From: Paraspadella gotoi
Taxonomy: Eukaryota > Chaetognatha
Reading direction: 5' to 3'
NCBI GenBank assembly: GCA_051294375.1
Contig: CM119265.1
Location: forward strand, 11,905,818-11,969,817
Length of the DNA: 64,000 bases
The notes beneath the pieces were generated by a model, which saw only the letters and a list, made by a program, of their open reading frames with translations, was not told the origin of the DNA and ran no database searches. Shown here piece by piece: positions 10,651 through 24,000 of this stretch (position 1 is the stretch's first letter; the number at the start of each line of letters is the position of its first letter). The position numbers and the translations under genes were made by a program.

Positions 10651-11010
10651 TTTGCTAAGGGGGGCGGACGGACGGACATAATTTTTTTTGCATAATTTAT
10701 CATAATTCGAGGTTCTGATATGATAATAATGATTTAACGACAATATTTTGGGGTGGGACCGACGGACCGACAAAGTGAATTATAGAGTCGGAATCTGCTG
10801 ATAAGCAGATCCGACTAAAAATATCTTGGTCACTAATATTTTTTTAAACTATTTTTTAATCCTTATTTTTCAAGTTGGAGACCAATTCAGTAATAAACTA
10901 TAGCTTTAAAAGAATCTGAGAAAAAATTTTTTTCCTCAAGTATTATTTGGTTGTATTTTCAAAATGACAATTGTTTTTGAACGAATTATTATTATTATTA
11001 TTATTATATT

Positions 11011-11279
11011 GTGGATAAGGCGCTACGTGGACTGAAGATGACTTTCCGTAACTTCTATAACACCCTCTAGCAGCCATAGAACGGGTCCCTGGGCTTGGAA
11101 CCAGGCTTGAGGGTTTGCCATGCCCCCAAGGCGGCTTACGGCAGGGTAGGTACCGGGTTGGGATTGAACCCGGTGCCTTGTGGTCATGAGCTGATGGCTT
11201 TACTCAATGAGGCACCGGGTTACAACTGAAAGTGTCATGATTCTAGGCGGGGTGAACCTAGGCAATGCCCGACTACAAT
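11011..11279 (-). repeat. SINE family 3, tRNA-related, copy 1
   Basis: Matches 20003-20300 in reverse. On the - strand it has a tRNA-like head GGTGCCTCATTGAGTAAAGC (box A), an anticodon-loop-like CTCATGA (CAT, Met-like) and box B GGGTTCAATCCC, followed by a conserved GC-rich body. The stems are imperfect, so it is a SINE and not a tRNA gene. It ends about 145 bp before the TMEM14 start codon. Confidence 0.7.
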
Positions 11280-11423
11280 ATAACGAATATTGAGATGAAA
11301 TATTATTCATTCCTTATTTAGTTTTTCTTATTAAATTTTGAGGTTTTAAGATAGCAACAGCTTGATTGCTTTAATAAAATTGCATTATTTAGTACTTTGG
11401 AATTGCAGATTTGGTCCAGGACG

Positions 11424-11840
11424 ATGAATCCCACCGAGGAATTCTCGAAAGTCGCCCCGGAACCCAAAACTGATTTCTTGGGCTACGGATTCGCGGCCCT
11501 CGTAATCGTCGGTGGGCTCATGGGCTTCAAAAAAGGCAGCAAGGCATCTCTAGAAGCTGGGCTGCTTTCGGGTAAGTAACGATTTCGAATCAATGGCGAG
11601 GGTAAGGTCCTTCCAGAAACCACAGTTCCTTTTCAATCAGGCGCCGCCATCGGGTTCGCCGCCAACCGTATTTCCAAGGACACCTCCTACGCCTTTTTGG
11701 GAACCGGTATCTGTGGGACCTTGGCCGGAGTAATGGGCTACAGGTTCTATAAGTCGAGAGCCTTCATGCCTGCTGGGCTCGTGGCCGGGTTGAGCACGGC
11801 GATGGCCGGAAGATACTTGTACATGCAGACGAAATATTGA
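11424..11840 (+). CDS. TMEM14C: TMEM14-family small membrane protein, two exons
   Basis: Exon 1 is 11424-11571 and exon 2 is 11641-11840, with a 69-bp GT-AG intron; the product is 115 residues, the normal length for TMEM14A/B/C. The family signature is clear: DFLGYGFAALVIVGGLMGF, then a glycine-rich LEAGLLSGAAIGFAANR across the intron, then GVMGYRFYKSRAFMPAGLVA. It forms a bundle of four hydrophobic helices. TMEM14C is a mitochondrial inner-membrane protein that moves porphyrin intermediates for haem synthesis in vertebrates; the exact paralogue cannot be fixed. The start is the first ATG after an acceptor-like TTGGAATTGCAG (AG at 11407-11408). GatA follows 163 bp downstream on the same strand. 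Confidence 0.93.
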
Positions 11841-12003
11841 ACGTTAAGCTCGACTTGTTTCCCACTTCGTTGAACTCATGTGAAATGAGTAATTTTTTTT
11901 TGTCGTGATAGCTTGAAGTTGAACTCTTGTTTGAACCTTAGATAATGGATGGATAAGTTCGGTTCGGTTCTTTTTCTCTCCTCCGGATTAAAAAGGGGAA
12001 AAA
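11841..12003 (+). promoter_or_regulatory. Short TMEM14-GatA spacer with acceptor-like site
   Basis: Only 163 bp separate the TMEM14 stop from the GatA ATG, with no AATAAA. A pyrimidine tract (TTCTTTTTCTCTCCTCC) ends in AG at 11994-11995, 8 bases before the ATG. An in-frame TAA at 11989-11991 blocks an upstream extension. This fits either a very short 5'UTR intron or a trans-splice acceptor. A possible cis donor (A|GTAATT near 11886) exists, so the two cannot be separated from sequence alone. Confidence 0.4.
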
Positions 12004-15000
12004 ATGGCGACGAAAATGAAAGAAATAATGAACACGCTTCGAGATAAAAACGAATTAATAGATTTGGCCGTTCATCGCTGTCACGCGCTGGATAGTCTCA
12101 ATCTCTTCACGTCAAAAATAACAACGACGACGTCTTCAACCAAAACTGGTTCTCTCACTGGAATTCCAGTTTCCGTCAAAGACAACTTTTGCACGGTTGA
12201 CTTCCCCACTACGTGCAGCTCGGAGATGCTGCGGAACTTTCGTCCGGGTTACGACGCCACCGTGGTGGCGCGGATGTTGCGCGAAGGAGCCGTCCTCGTC
12301 GGAAAGAATAACATGGACGAGTTCGCCATGGGATCGGGAACGACGGACAGTTGCTTCGGACCTTCGAAGAATCCGTGGAGCTTTCGGGATCGACTTGTTC
12401 ATCGCGGTTCCTTAGAGGACGAAACTGCGCCCTCTTCGTGGCACGTGTGCGGCGGAAGTTCGGGCGGCAGCGCGGCGGCGGTGGCAGCTGGAGTGGTCAT
12501 GGCGGCTTTGGGGTCGGACACCGGCGGATCGACGCGGCTGCCGGCGTCACACTGTGGCGTCGTCGGACTGAAACCGACTTACGGGAGACTTTCTCGTCAC
12601 GGGCTGATTCCGTTAGTCAACTCGCTCGACTCACCGGGTATGGAGAAGGTGGAAATAGGACAGGGTGGTTTTGTTTGTCAATCTGATGGATAATTCCGTC
12701 TGAAGGATAGTCTCCTCTTTTGCTTTCACTTGTTTAAATTTGCCCTCTTAATTGATTAAATTTTATTTATGAAATTGGTACAACCAATATAAAAATTATC
12801 CATTTATTTAATAAATAAGCTATCTTGCCCCTGACTTTGGACAGGCTTTGGTGGTTTAAGGCCTCCATCACTCTTACAAGATAATGACATAGCAGGTCCC
12901 TGCAAGCTTTCAATCAAGACTCTCTCACAGTCTCGTTTATTCACTCCCAGAGTACCTGGCTTCCCTATCAATGAAGTGGTATAATATGGTATAATATTCA
13001 TATGTAATTAATTACGTATATTTCGCATTTGTCGGCTTTGTTAAGAGCGAATTCACCAGAAAATCGTTAATTTTTATTCCGTGATTCAAAACAGGGATTT
13101 TGACGCGAACTGTGGACGACGCAGCCCACATTCTCAACGTCATCGGTGGTCACGACCCTCTAGACTCGACCTCCGTCGTGCCAGATGCGCTTGAAGACAT
13201 CGTCCTGCCGGATACGCCGCAAATACACGACCTCGTCGTCGGAGTCCCGCAAGAATACTTTCACCCGGAACTCGACCCAGACGTGTTGGAATGCTGGATT
13301 AGGATCGGGAGAGAAATGGAAAAAGCGGGTGAATTTCGATGCTCTTGTTTGGTCCATAGGAAAATGACGGCTAATTTGTTTTCATCTCAGGCGCTCGTCT
13401 TGTTTCGGTTTCCCTACCTCACATGCGTTTCTCCATCATCACCTACTCTGTTCTTTGCTGCTGCGAAATTGCTTCCAACATGGCGAGATACGATGGACTC
13501 AGATACGGGCACAGGGATCCCAAAATGGATTCGACGGAAGGTGAGATTTTTTTTTGACTAACGAGGATATTAGGTTATGGGCGCGCCTTGTTTCATGATT
13601 ATCGCGATTAGTATATGAGTACCTGAGTAGATAAGAAAAAAATTTGCGATCATGTTAGAGATGTACGCTCGGTCGAGAAGCTTCGGATTCAACGACGTCG
13701 TCCGCGGACGAATCTTCGCCGGCAACCATTTTCTCTCTCGACGAAATTACGTGCGCTACTTCGCTAAAGCGCAGACAGTACGGAGACTCATCGCCGACGA
13801 ACTCTTCCGCGCATTGGCGCCGGGAGCGGCCGACGTCTTGTTGACGCCGACCACGACGACGCCAGCGTTGACGTTCGAAGGTTAGAGACAGATTCTTTAG
13901 ACTTTCAATGATTGAGATGAGATAGTTTTATATAGGGTAGTGCGGGGTAATTCGGAACAGGGGTAATATGGAACAATGACAAATAAAATGAAATAAAATA
14001 TTTATGTAGGGAACTTGAATAATTATTGCTGGTGCATTAAATATTCCACCAACTTGTCAACTTGTAGAATTCCACTGTTGCTGCAGCAGCAATTTTAAAA
14101 AAGCTTGTCAAATTTCGTCTTTGAGTAGTCGTTTTCAAGCCTCTGTCAAAGTAATATTTGTTGTAATATGATTATGAAATTTTAATAGATGATAAAGGAG
14201 ACTACTAATTTTTACTTACTATTCTAAACATTAAGTGGAGGTGGTCGAGATAAAAATGGCGAATAAAATGAGATGAATCGATTTATTGAAATCAGAAAAG
14301 CGAATGGAATCGAATTGGCTAATTGTACAAAGTGGCATTCATTTTTATACGGAGAGAGAGGAAAAATTTGGTTTACATTTGTAAAGTAAATAATTCTAAA
14401 AATACTTCCAAGTAAGGTAACGTTTTGCGACCGGCGTTTGAACAGAGGGAGCAAAGCAATTTCTTAGAGGGCATTGAAATTTTTAAAGAATTTGACCAGC
14501 GATTTTATTTTCTTTCTTACTAATAATAATAATCAGGATCTCCACTTTTCTGCGAGCCATTTACAAAACCCTATGGGCCTGTGACGTCGATGAGAAGGTC
14601 AACGAGCAACTACAAGCCCTGCTGGCCCGAGACGAAGAGGCCAGCGTCTACATCGACCCGATAAACGGCAGCCTGTGACGCGGCCTCGTGGAGATGTGCG
14701 AGAGGACGTCCATCGGCGCCGCAGAAGTCGCCGATAAAATCGTAGTCATTATTGACCCAGAGGAGCACGAACTTCTCTCCCTCGCAGACTTCGCAAAAGC
14801 AGACACCTGCGACTCCGCCCACCAGCGCATAGCGGAACAACGATTTGGCAGATTCAAGGCGACGCGACGGGAAAATAGAATGCGCGACCCAGAATGCCTC
14901 AAGGTATGGAGAGACCCGATACGCACAGGTGCTGCCCCGTCAGGGAACAAAATACGGACTATATCCACCGGGCCGCACGAGATCGTGGAACGAGATGGAA

Positions 15001-18000
15001 ATCATTTCAAGGTCGCGGTATCCGGACAAAATCTCATCTACCACAGGCAACGACTGAAAGCAGCGACGGGAGACTCGTCCGCTTTCAGAAATTAATAAGA
15101 AAATGAGAAAACAAAACTTGTAAATAAAGAAAAGATAGCAGTAGAAATAGTGGAGAACAAACAAGAGACTACAACAACAACAAACCAAATAGACAAACCA
15201 AAAGAAAATAAATCCACACCCCTCCCTCTAACCAAAAAAATCATCATCATCTTCATCATCCTTGCGAACGAACTTTTGAACTCCGGCGAAACGATCGAAG
15301 CTCGGCCGAAGAATAAAAAAAAAGGGGGAGCGGAGAAAAGGGAGATGGGTGAAGATCGAAAGACAAAGATCAACAGGGTCAAAGAAAAAAAGGGGGGGCA
15401 TTATAGCAACAGCTGGGTTGCCTGTGATGCCCATTGGGGGCTTCCGACCCTCAGTGACGACTCCAGTCACTGGCGCGGTTACCCTAGGACAGTCTCGCTT
15501 TGCCAACGCAGAGGGAATTCGTCAGGACTGGATGGAACACTGCGCCTGGGATGGTGTGTTCCCCCTCTGAGCCAATGGATTTGGCTGAAGGATGGTGGAC
15601 ATGAGGCGGTGTGAATATACTGTCACAGGATCCCTGGGCCAAGACATCACTCAGATTCCTCAAGCCTGAGAGTGTCTGACAAGACTGTTACCATAGTAGG
15701 AGAGAGAGCGTGAGTTGTGGGGCCATAGGCATTTGTCGTAGCGTACCCCAGGGGCATAGGCGTTTGCATAGCATACCCAAAGTCGGCAGGGCATAGGCGT
15801 TTTGTCGTAGCGTACCCTGAGAAGGTTTGCGTGTTTGATAGTAGGGCTCACCACTTATGGCAACAGCCGGATTGCCAGTGATGCCCATTGGGATGAGGCA
15901 TCTCACTGTTGGCTTTGTGGGCTTCCGACCCTCAGTGACGCCTCCAGTCACTGGCGCGGTTAGCCGGTTACCCTAGGACGGTCTTGCTTTGCCAACGCAG
16001 AGGGAAGTCGTCAGGACTGTGGATGGAACACTACGCCTGGGATGGTTCCCCCTCTGAGCCAAGGGATTTGGCTGAAGGATGGTGGACATGAGCCGGTGTG
16101 AATATACCGCCATAGCATCCCAAAAGGGCAAGGAGGGCCAAACGAAGAAGAAAAAAAGAAAGAAAAAGAAAGAAGCAGACATAAGAGAAGGAAGAGAAGA
16201 GGAAGTGAAAACGCATGGCCAGACTCAGCAGAAAAGAAATCAAGAACACTTTCAACAAAAAAAAAAGAGAAAATGAATCGCCGGTTATCAAAATTCACGC
16301 TCGTTGCAATAATCATCGCGCTCAACGCCCCGAACGATGCAACCACGAGAAAAAGAGGCCAAATCGGCGCCACCGACTTTCAAAAAAAGCGTCATTTTTA
16401 ATTGCAACGAGATGACCGACAACACAGCGATTGTGTTGGACGAAACCAGAGGAACGAAAGAAAGATTCGAAACTACAAACCTACTCTTCGCCCAGGAATC
16501 AAACGAACACGACGGCGTTGGCTGTGACCTCACAATAGTGGCGACTGGACGATACTGCGGAAGATGGTCGATCCCAAGGGATATCTGCCTGGACCTGCAC
16601 AGAGGAAAATCAGTGAAACTGCAATCCATTCCAATCCGGATCGCATGAGCTAAACATCATCAAGCACAGGAATGGCATGAACGACGCCACCAGAGCATGC
16701 ACGGGAAAATTGTTAAGCTTTCATGGCCACCGATATGAAAGCGAAAACGCAAAACTGGTTTCAAATCTAACTCTTTATAAAAGAAAAATTAAAGCCGGAA
16801 AAACAAACAAAATCAAAACTCGGGCGCCGCAACCTGGCAAGCCAAGAATGCAGCTACCCAGGCGGCGTCATCGCCTGGGACAACAATGAATGCCGCATCA
16901 AGCTCGCCTACAGGGGAGGCGTCTTCAGGAGCGCCGATAAAATAATCAGATCACTTACTAAGAGCTAGACACATTTTTTTCCGCAAATGGTGATAGAAAC
17001 TTCGAAAAACCACCATTCGATTTGAAATAAAATTCTCTTTCGAATGATGTGTTACATGGTGACAATTTTACAAGCGCCGGTAGAAATATGCTGTCATTTG
17101 CAAACCAGTGGTTATTTTATTGATTTTAAAAATTAGTTGAGTAGAAAATACTAAAACTATTTGTGTTAAAATTTTATATTGATCAGTTAAGATATGCCTT
17201 GACAATGAGTGGAGAAAGTTGGCTTGTAAAATCGGGTTTCATTTTCCAACTCACTTTTTTTAGATTCAATTTTTAGTCGGATCTGCTTATCAGCAGATCC
17301 CGACTCTATAATTCACTTTGTCGGTCCGTCGGTCCGCCCCCTCAATATTGTCGGGCACTAACTTATATCATGTCAGAACATCGAATTATGATAAATTAAG
17401 CAAAAAAAAATGATGTCCGTCCGTCTGTCTCTCTGTCCGTCCGTCGGTCCCACCTTAGCAAAAAACACCACAATTCTCATATATAATAGGTGATGATGAT
17501 TGATGAAATTTGTGTGTGGGTAGGGAAGTGTGGATTGAGCTGGATATAAAGTTTCGATGGAATCGTCCGAGTGGAAATAGGTTTAAATGGAAAAAACCAA
17601 AAAATATAATTCACTATTTGAACTTCAATTGCTCATGAGTGGATGGGGCGATTGACCTGGAATTTTGTATGTGAGTAGGAAAGTGTGTGATTGAACAGGA
17701 AACAAGTTTCGATGGAATCGTTTTGAGTGGAAATGAGTTTAAATGGAAAAAAACAAAAAACCTGTTTCACTAATTGATTATGATTTTTTTTCCTTTTATA
17801 TTAAATGTATATGCAGGATGTATTAATAAATCAAATAATTAATCAGTTAATTAATCAATTAGTCAATTAATCACTAATTAATTAATCAGTCAATCAATCC
17901 GTCCATCCATCCTACCTTAGCAAAAAGCCCCAATAACTCGTGATTGACTGGTTGGATCGGAATGAAATTTTGTGTATGGGTAGTAACATGTGTTATGAAG

Positions 18001-21000
18001 CTGGATATAAAGTTTCGACGGAATCGTGTGAGTGGGATATGATTTTAAATGGAAAAAACATAAGTCGCATTTACTAAAATCTTTTTACTTATTTTAACCA
18101 ATAAATCTCTAATTAATCATAATTGGATGGATAGGATTGAGTTAAAGATATTGTGTGTGGGTAGGAAAATGTGTGACGAAGCTTGATATAAAGTTTCGGT
18201 ACGAGTAGAAAAAATATAAGTCCAATTTACTTTATTTTAAGGACATCGATGATGATAAGCTGTATATAAATTATAATTAATTATTAAATATTAAAATTAA
18301 TTAATTAATTAATCAATTGATTAATTAATTAATTTTCCTAGGCAGATCCGACATTTTTTGCTCAAACTTGTTTTCTCTTACTTTCAGTAAGTTTTCTGAA
18401 GAAATTTGAAATAAAATAGTATTAATTTTATTATTCTTTTGAAAGCCCTTTCAAATCTAAAAAGAATGACGTACTTACAAATACTGTAGTATAAAATTTA
18501 ACTGGCCCAGCTTTAATTAATAAGGATACTCAAAAACGAGACATCTTTTTAAAAATCAATAGCTGGAGAATAAATTATGATATTTATCAAATTGTGATTT
18601 GGCTATCTTAAATCTTTTTTTCTCAGGCTCTTTCATGATACTTATAATAAGTTCAGTGATTTTGATCGAGGAATTCAGAAAAAAAACCACTTTTTGTAAT
18701 ATTGCTAGAATATTACCTTCAAAATAAAAAAAATTATGTCCATTTTTGTCCATTTTCACTTTTGTCTTGAGATTTGAATGCCAAGATCATTGAAGAAAAA
18801 TTTTTTACTCCGGCTTTCAGGTCCTCCTTATCTTCTTTACCTCTGAGTTGGTTCATTTTCAGTTGGTCATTTATTGTTTACCTATGAATTAATTTTTAAA
18901 TTGACTGGTCAAAAACTTACATTTTTACATTTTATTACAATTTGTTAAACAAAAATACTTCAAAATGATCACAATTCTAATAAAATATTCCTTATGAACG
19001 GTGCTTCTGGTACCTAAAAAATTAGGGCAAAATATTTAATACTTTTGCTGCAAAAAAATTTTTAAGTCAACTTTTAATTTGTGAGGATTTGTGAGGTGCG
19101 TTTTATTTGAACTAAAACTCGGTTTTTAACTCATTTTATAGTTTTAACAGATGATAAACATACTAAGGTTGACAAATTAAAAAAAACCGCCTTCTTTTAT
19201 TGAAAGGGGAAGCGTCAGCAAATTAATTTTTCTCAATCGACAGCTTTTTGCGGAAAAAATTTTCGCAAAAATCTGTCGATTTTTNNNNNNNNNNNNNNNN
19301 NNNNNNNNNNNNNNNNNNNNNNNNNNNNNNNNNNNNNNNNNNNNNNNNNNNNNNNNNNNNNNNNNNNNNNNNNNNNNNNNNNNNNNNNNNNNNNNNNNNN
19401 NNNNNNNNNNNNNNNNNNNNNNNNNNNNNNNNNNNNNNNNNNNNNNNNNNNNNNNNNNNNNNNNNNNNNNNNNNNNNNNNNNNNNNNNNNNNNNNNNNNN
19501 NNNNNNNNNNNNNNNNNNNNNNNNNNNNNNNNNNNNNNNNNNNNNNNNNNNNNNNNNNNNNNNNNNNNNNNNNNNNNNNNNNNNNNNNNNNNNNNNNNNN
19601 NNNNNNNNNNNNNNNNNNNNNNNNNNNNNNNNNNNNNNNNNNNNNNNNNNNNNNNNNNNNNNNNNNNNNNNNNNNNNNNNNNNNNNNNNNNNNNNNNNNN
19701 NNNNNNNNNNNNNNNNNNNNNNNNNNNNNNNNNNNNNNNNNNNNNNNNNNNNNNNNNNNNNNNNNNNNNNNNNNNNNNNNNNNNNNNNNNNNNNNNNNNN
19801 NNNNNNNNNNNNNNNNNNNNNNNNNNNNNNNNNNNNNNNNNNNNNNNNNNNNNNNNNNNNNNNNNNNNNNNNNNNNNNNNNNNNNNNNNNNNNNNNNNNN
19901 NNNNNNNNNNNNNNNNNNNCATAATTCCTCCTTTGAGGTCATCAGAACTGATTGGATCTTTAAAGTTGATTGCTGCCATTTTCAGGGAGTGTCTATTCTA
20001 TATTTGTAGTCGGGCATTGCCTAGGTTCACCCCGCCTAGAATCATGACACTTTCAGTTGTGACCCGGTGGCTCATTGAGTAAAGCCATCAGCTCATGACC
20101 ACTAGGTACGGGTTCAATCCCAACCCGGTACCTACCTGCGGAAGCGTGAGGACGCGCCGTAAGCCGCCTTGGGGGCATGGCAAACCCTCAAGCCTGGTTC
20201 CAAGCCCAGGACCCGTTCCATGGCTGCTAGAGGGGGTTATAGAAGTTACGGACAGTCATCTTCAGCCCATGTAGCGCCTTATCCACATGGGAGCCCATCC
20301 TGTCGAGCGTATTCCACCTTCTGATTCCAGGCCCTTGGTCTAGCTAAAGATTGCTCCCCTCCCTCCACTTGATATACTTACAAAAGCTCTAACATAAAAA
20401 GTGAGCTGCCCAGCCTTAGTTCAATTAAGAGTGTCAAAAGTGAATTATTTAAAATTTTAAATCTTTTTTCAAAATATATGACCTGTTTAAATTATTATAA
20501 CATAAAATATTATTATTTATGGCAGTGATTTTGCTTTGGGTATTTTCAATAATGAAATTGGAACTTAAATAACTTAATTCTTTTTTCCCACTGATAAATA
20601 TGAAACACTCTTATTATAAAAAAACGGTTTGGTATTAGTTATCTTTTCCTTATAACATAAAACTCACTAGGTAAATTTTTATGCTTTCAAAATACGGTAA
20701 GACATTATTTCTTTCACGTCAATCATTCCAATTACGGTATCAGCCTTAATTAAGAAGAACTAAAAACGATTTTTCATGGTAAGAACAACTTTTAAAGATA
20801 AAATTGCTCGTAAAAACTGTTGTTTTTTTTAGATATACTACTACTTAGGCAAAAAAATCGGCACACTATGTTATGAAACTTTTTTTTGTTTTCCTTTTCT
20901 TTCTTAATTTCTTTCTTTTTTCGAACTTTTGCTCTGACTCTCTCTTTTTCTCTTCTCTCTGTGTTAAGTATTTTGATGCTTCACGCTCCCATAATAAGCG

Positions 21001-24000
21001 TTAAATTTATTTTATTTCGACATAGTCAGTAACTCTGTCCTTCAGCTGTCCTCACCTTCAATACTATCCATTACTCAATTCTTTGGTGGACGCTCTCTCT
21101 CTCTTCTCTTTCTCTTCATCATAATGTTTGACAAAATTTCTTATAAAATTCACCACTGTGCTGAAGAAGACTCGAAAAAGAATCGAAACATGTCCGTTTC
21201 AAAATAAAAGTGAGAATATATTGGCATCTTGGAAAACCTGATGAATTTTTTAAAAAGATTGCATAATAATGCAAACCCACAAATTCTGGACAAGAATATA
21301 ATGGATCTACTTGCTTTGGTACAGAATACACATATGTCCCCTCTGCCTTTAAAAATCCAAACTGTCTCCACCTCAACTCAAACCTATTCACCCAAGCCAA
21401 TGCTTCAACCCAGACCACAAAAGCCAAAGCTAGTTGCAATAAATCAACTCGGACAAAAATTCCCTACTCAACCCCCTCTTCCCAAACTACACAAATCACC
21501 ATCATTTCTGATTCAGTTTCAACACAAACCAATGTTGCCAAGACTGATTCTCAAGTGCAGACCCACTTACCAACTGTCAAAGACTATGCTAAAGATGTGA
21601 AAACTCAAGCTGGAAAAATCCAAGGAGAAACTTCATTTGCAAGAATCAACTCAAACAAGTATCAACACAAAAATCAAGCCTGCTCTTATCAGTCTCCGGC
21701 CAAGAAATGGGAAACAAAATCAAGAAGTGAAAGAACTTGTGGCCACTCGAATAAGGAATAATTCAGGATTCAAAAACTCGATGAAAAGACTTTAAATCAA
21801 ACTCGAAATCTTTTGTTTTCCAAGTAATTCATTTTACTTGCTCAAGATGTCTCCTTTACAAAAGATCTTTTGTTATTTAATTCTCCACTGATTGTTTACT
21901 TTATTTGATTGTTAACTGAAGAAATTCAGTCTGGTTCTCTCTCAGATCAAGAACAAATAAATACTAATCTTGATTCTCAACTCGTTTTATTCTAATCATC
22001 TAATGTAGTAAATACATTGAAATAAAGATGAGCAAAACTTAAATGAATTCTCTTCATCAATTAAATGATAAAACAATTTGAATCCCGTCTCACTCTTTCC
22101 CTGCAACTTCGTCACTCGGGAATATTCATTCTTCGTGCCAACGTCTTAGTCACGTGACCCGTCCGTGTCACGTGCCCTTCGTCACGCTGTGGCTACTCTG
22201 GGCCCTTGCCACAAACTGGACCCTGGAAAGAATACATGATCCCTCAAACCTGCGCTGAAAAGATCTATATCCCCCCTCATCGACGTGTTCATCAAGACCA
22301 AAGAAGGCAACCAGCTTTTGGAAAATGCAAAAATACTTACCCTGGACTGACTTACGACCATGGTTGCGCCAGAAGTTTGCTGCATTTTTGGCCCAGACTT
22401 TACCATTGCCTTTTTTTTTAAGAATTGATATCAGTCATGGTGCAGTAGCATATCTTGACAATGACTGTGACATAAATTAAAAATAAACTTTTTAATCATT
22501 TAAATAGGGACCAACTCCGCAGATAATATAAAATTTCGACTATTAGCAAAGTATTTTTAGTTGTCTTGACTAAATATTTAGGCAATCATTTTCAAAAAAA
22601 ATTTACATTTTACGTCTTGATTAATACATTAAATATTACTTGTGTTTTTTACATTATAAAATTTTTTTCTGAAATCTGAAAATTTTTTTATGGATTCTGA
22701 TAGAGCACAAAAAGTTAAACAAGAAATATAATTACAGCTTTTAAAAATTCTTACGTTTTCTATGTGAAAATATACAGAAGGCTTCATATTAAAAAATGTG
22801 GTACCCCTTTTTTGTGACCAGAACACGTTCCGAGAAAACTACTGAATAGAATTTAATGAAATTTTGCATGCGGAGTACCAGTAGTGATACAAATGGAACT
22901 ACCGAGGCAAATTTTTACATACCACCCCTAAGCTGAGATAAGGGGTCTTGAGGGGGCAGCCCCTGAGGGCCATAAATGGTCAAAAAAGTTTTTAAAATTT
23001 TTTTATTATTTTTGTTTTTAACAGTTGCACAGTCGTTTACTCTTCCACAAAAACATATTTATTACCTCAAAAATATTCATTTACCTTAATTTTTAGCTTC
23101 ATGAACATCAGCAGTTAAAGTCAGATTTGGAATAATTTGGGAAAATTGGAAGTAAAACGATGAACCATGCATCTTTAACCATGCTTAATTATTTCAAATT
23201 TATCAATTTTAGTTCTAAAATGCTTTTTTCTTATGTTTAAAACGTCGATGCACCTGATGCTATTAAAAAAAATTTAAAAAAACAATTTTTAGCATTTTTT
23301 GGCCCCCCAGGGGTCCAGCCCCAGGGCCCTGTATCTCTTGTCAAGGGTTGAATATCAAAATTCGCCTCGATAGTTCCATTTATATAGTCTTTAGCACTCT
23401 AAATGTAAAATTTCATTAAATTCGATTGGGTAGTTTGGTGGGAACAGATTCTGGTCACAAAAAAGGGGTAGTACATTTTATAATATGAAGCCTTCTGTAA
23501 AAAAACTAATTTTTTACGGTTTTTGTTATTTTTGACTCATCATGAAAATATTTAAAAAAGAATTATACTTTGTGAAGACAACTTTTTATGAGCTATCTGA
23601 ATCCGGTCTTAAAATTTAAAAATTATGAAAACAATTTTTTGCCTTTCCTATTTATAAATAAATATTAAAAAATTAATTATTTGGGTATAGAGCCACATAA
23701 GAAATGTTTTGTCCATTGAAAGTATACTTCAAAATGTATAAATTTTCGTTTGAGCATGTAATCATTCTAAATTTTTGACTCACCCCATTGAGTGGGGCTA
23801 CCCCTAATTTAAATAGCGTTTGATAGAAATCCAATAGTTTTAGTTTGTGACTTCTCTCATTTTTTTAGTTCTGTGTCTTTGTTTTTTAGTCCAGAGGGAA
23901 ACATGATGATGTAATGCCACGCCATTGGGGGCCTGGATATGACATCTTGGTCAAAAAGGGGGACACAGAGGAGGATTTAGCTTGCCGTCCCATTCTCCTC

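Larger units (their letters stand above)
8925..10835 (-). mobile_element. Helentron/pearl-like non-autonomous element, copy A (with minisatellite)
   Basis: The - strand left end, at about 10790-10825, is a hairpin of AGTCGGATCTGCT paired with AGCAGATTCCGACT. Then come GTCC/GTCG tetranucleotides, three to four core repeats of about 155-181 bp, and a right end GGCAGATCCGACATTGTTTG at about 8926-8945. Copy B (17270-18375) shares both ends in the opposite orientation. This architecture (terminal hairpin, GTCY microsatellite, ~160-bp tandem core) is known from DINE-1/HINE elements of insects and pearl/CvA elements of bivalves, which are Helentron-derived. There is no coding capacity. Confidence 0.65.

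Noticed and set aside
11011-11279. A functional tRNA-Met gene
   Set aside because: The anticodon and acceptor stems do not pair, and a second dispersed copy with a non-tRNA body shows it is a SINE.
13100-13561. A 153-codon continuous reading of GatA exons 2 and 3
   Set aside because: The middle 62 bases are an intron. Removing them restores the family sequence, with GT-AG borders at 13329 and 13390.
14233-14547. A solo LTR (TGGAG...CTCCA)
   Set aside because: The inverted ends extend outwards to AAGTGGAG/CTCCACTT in both copies, and there is no 4-6-bp duplication next to TG...CA.
19223-20009. Long open frames on both strands
   Set aside because: They consist almost entirely of N.
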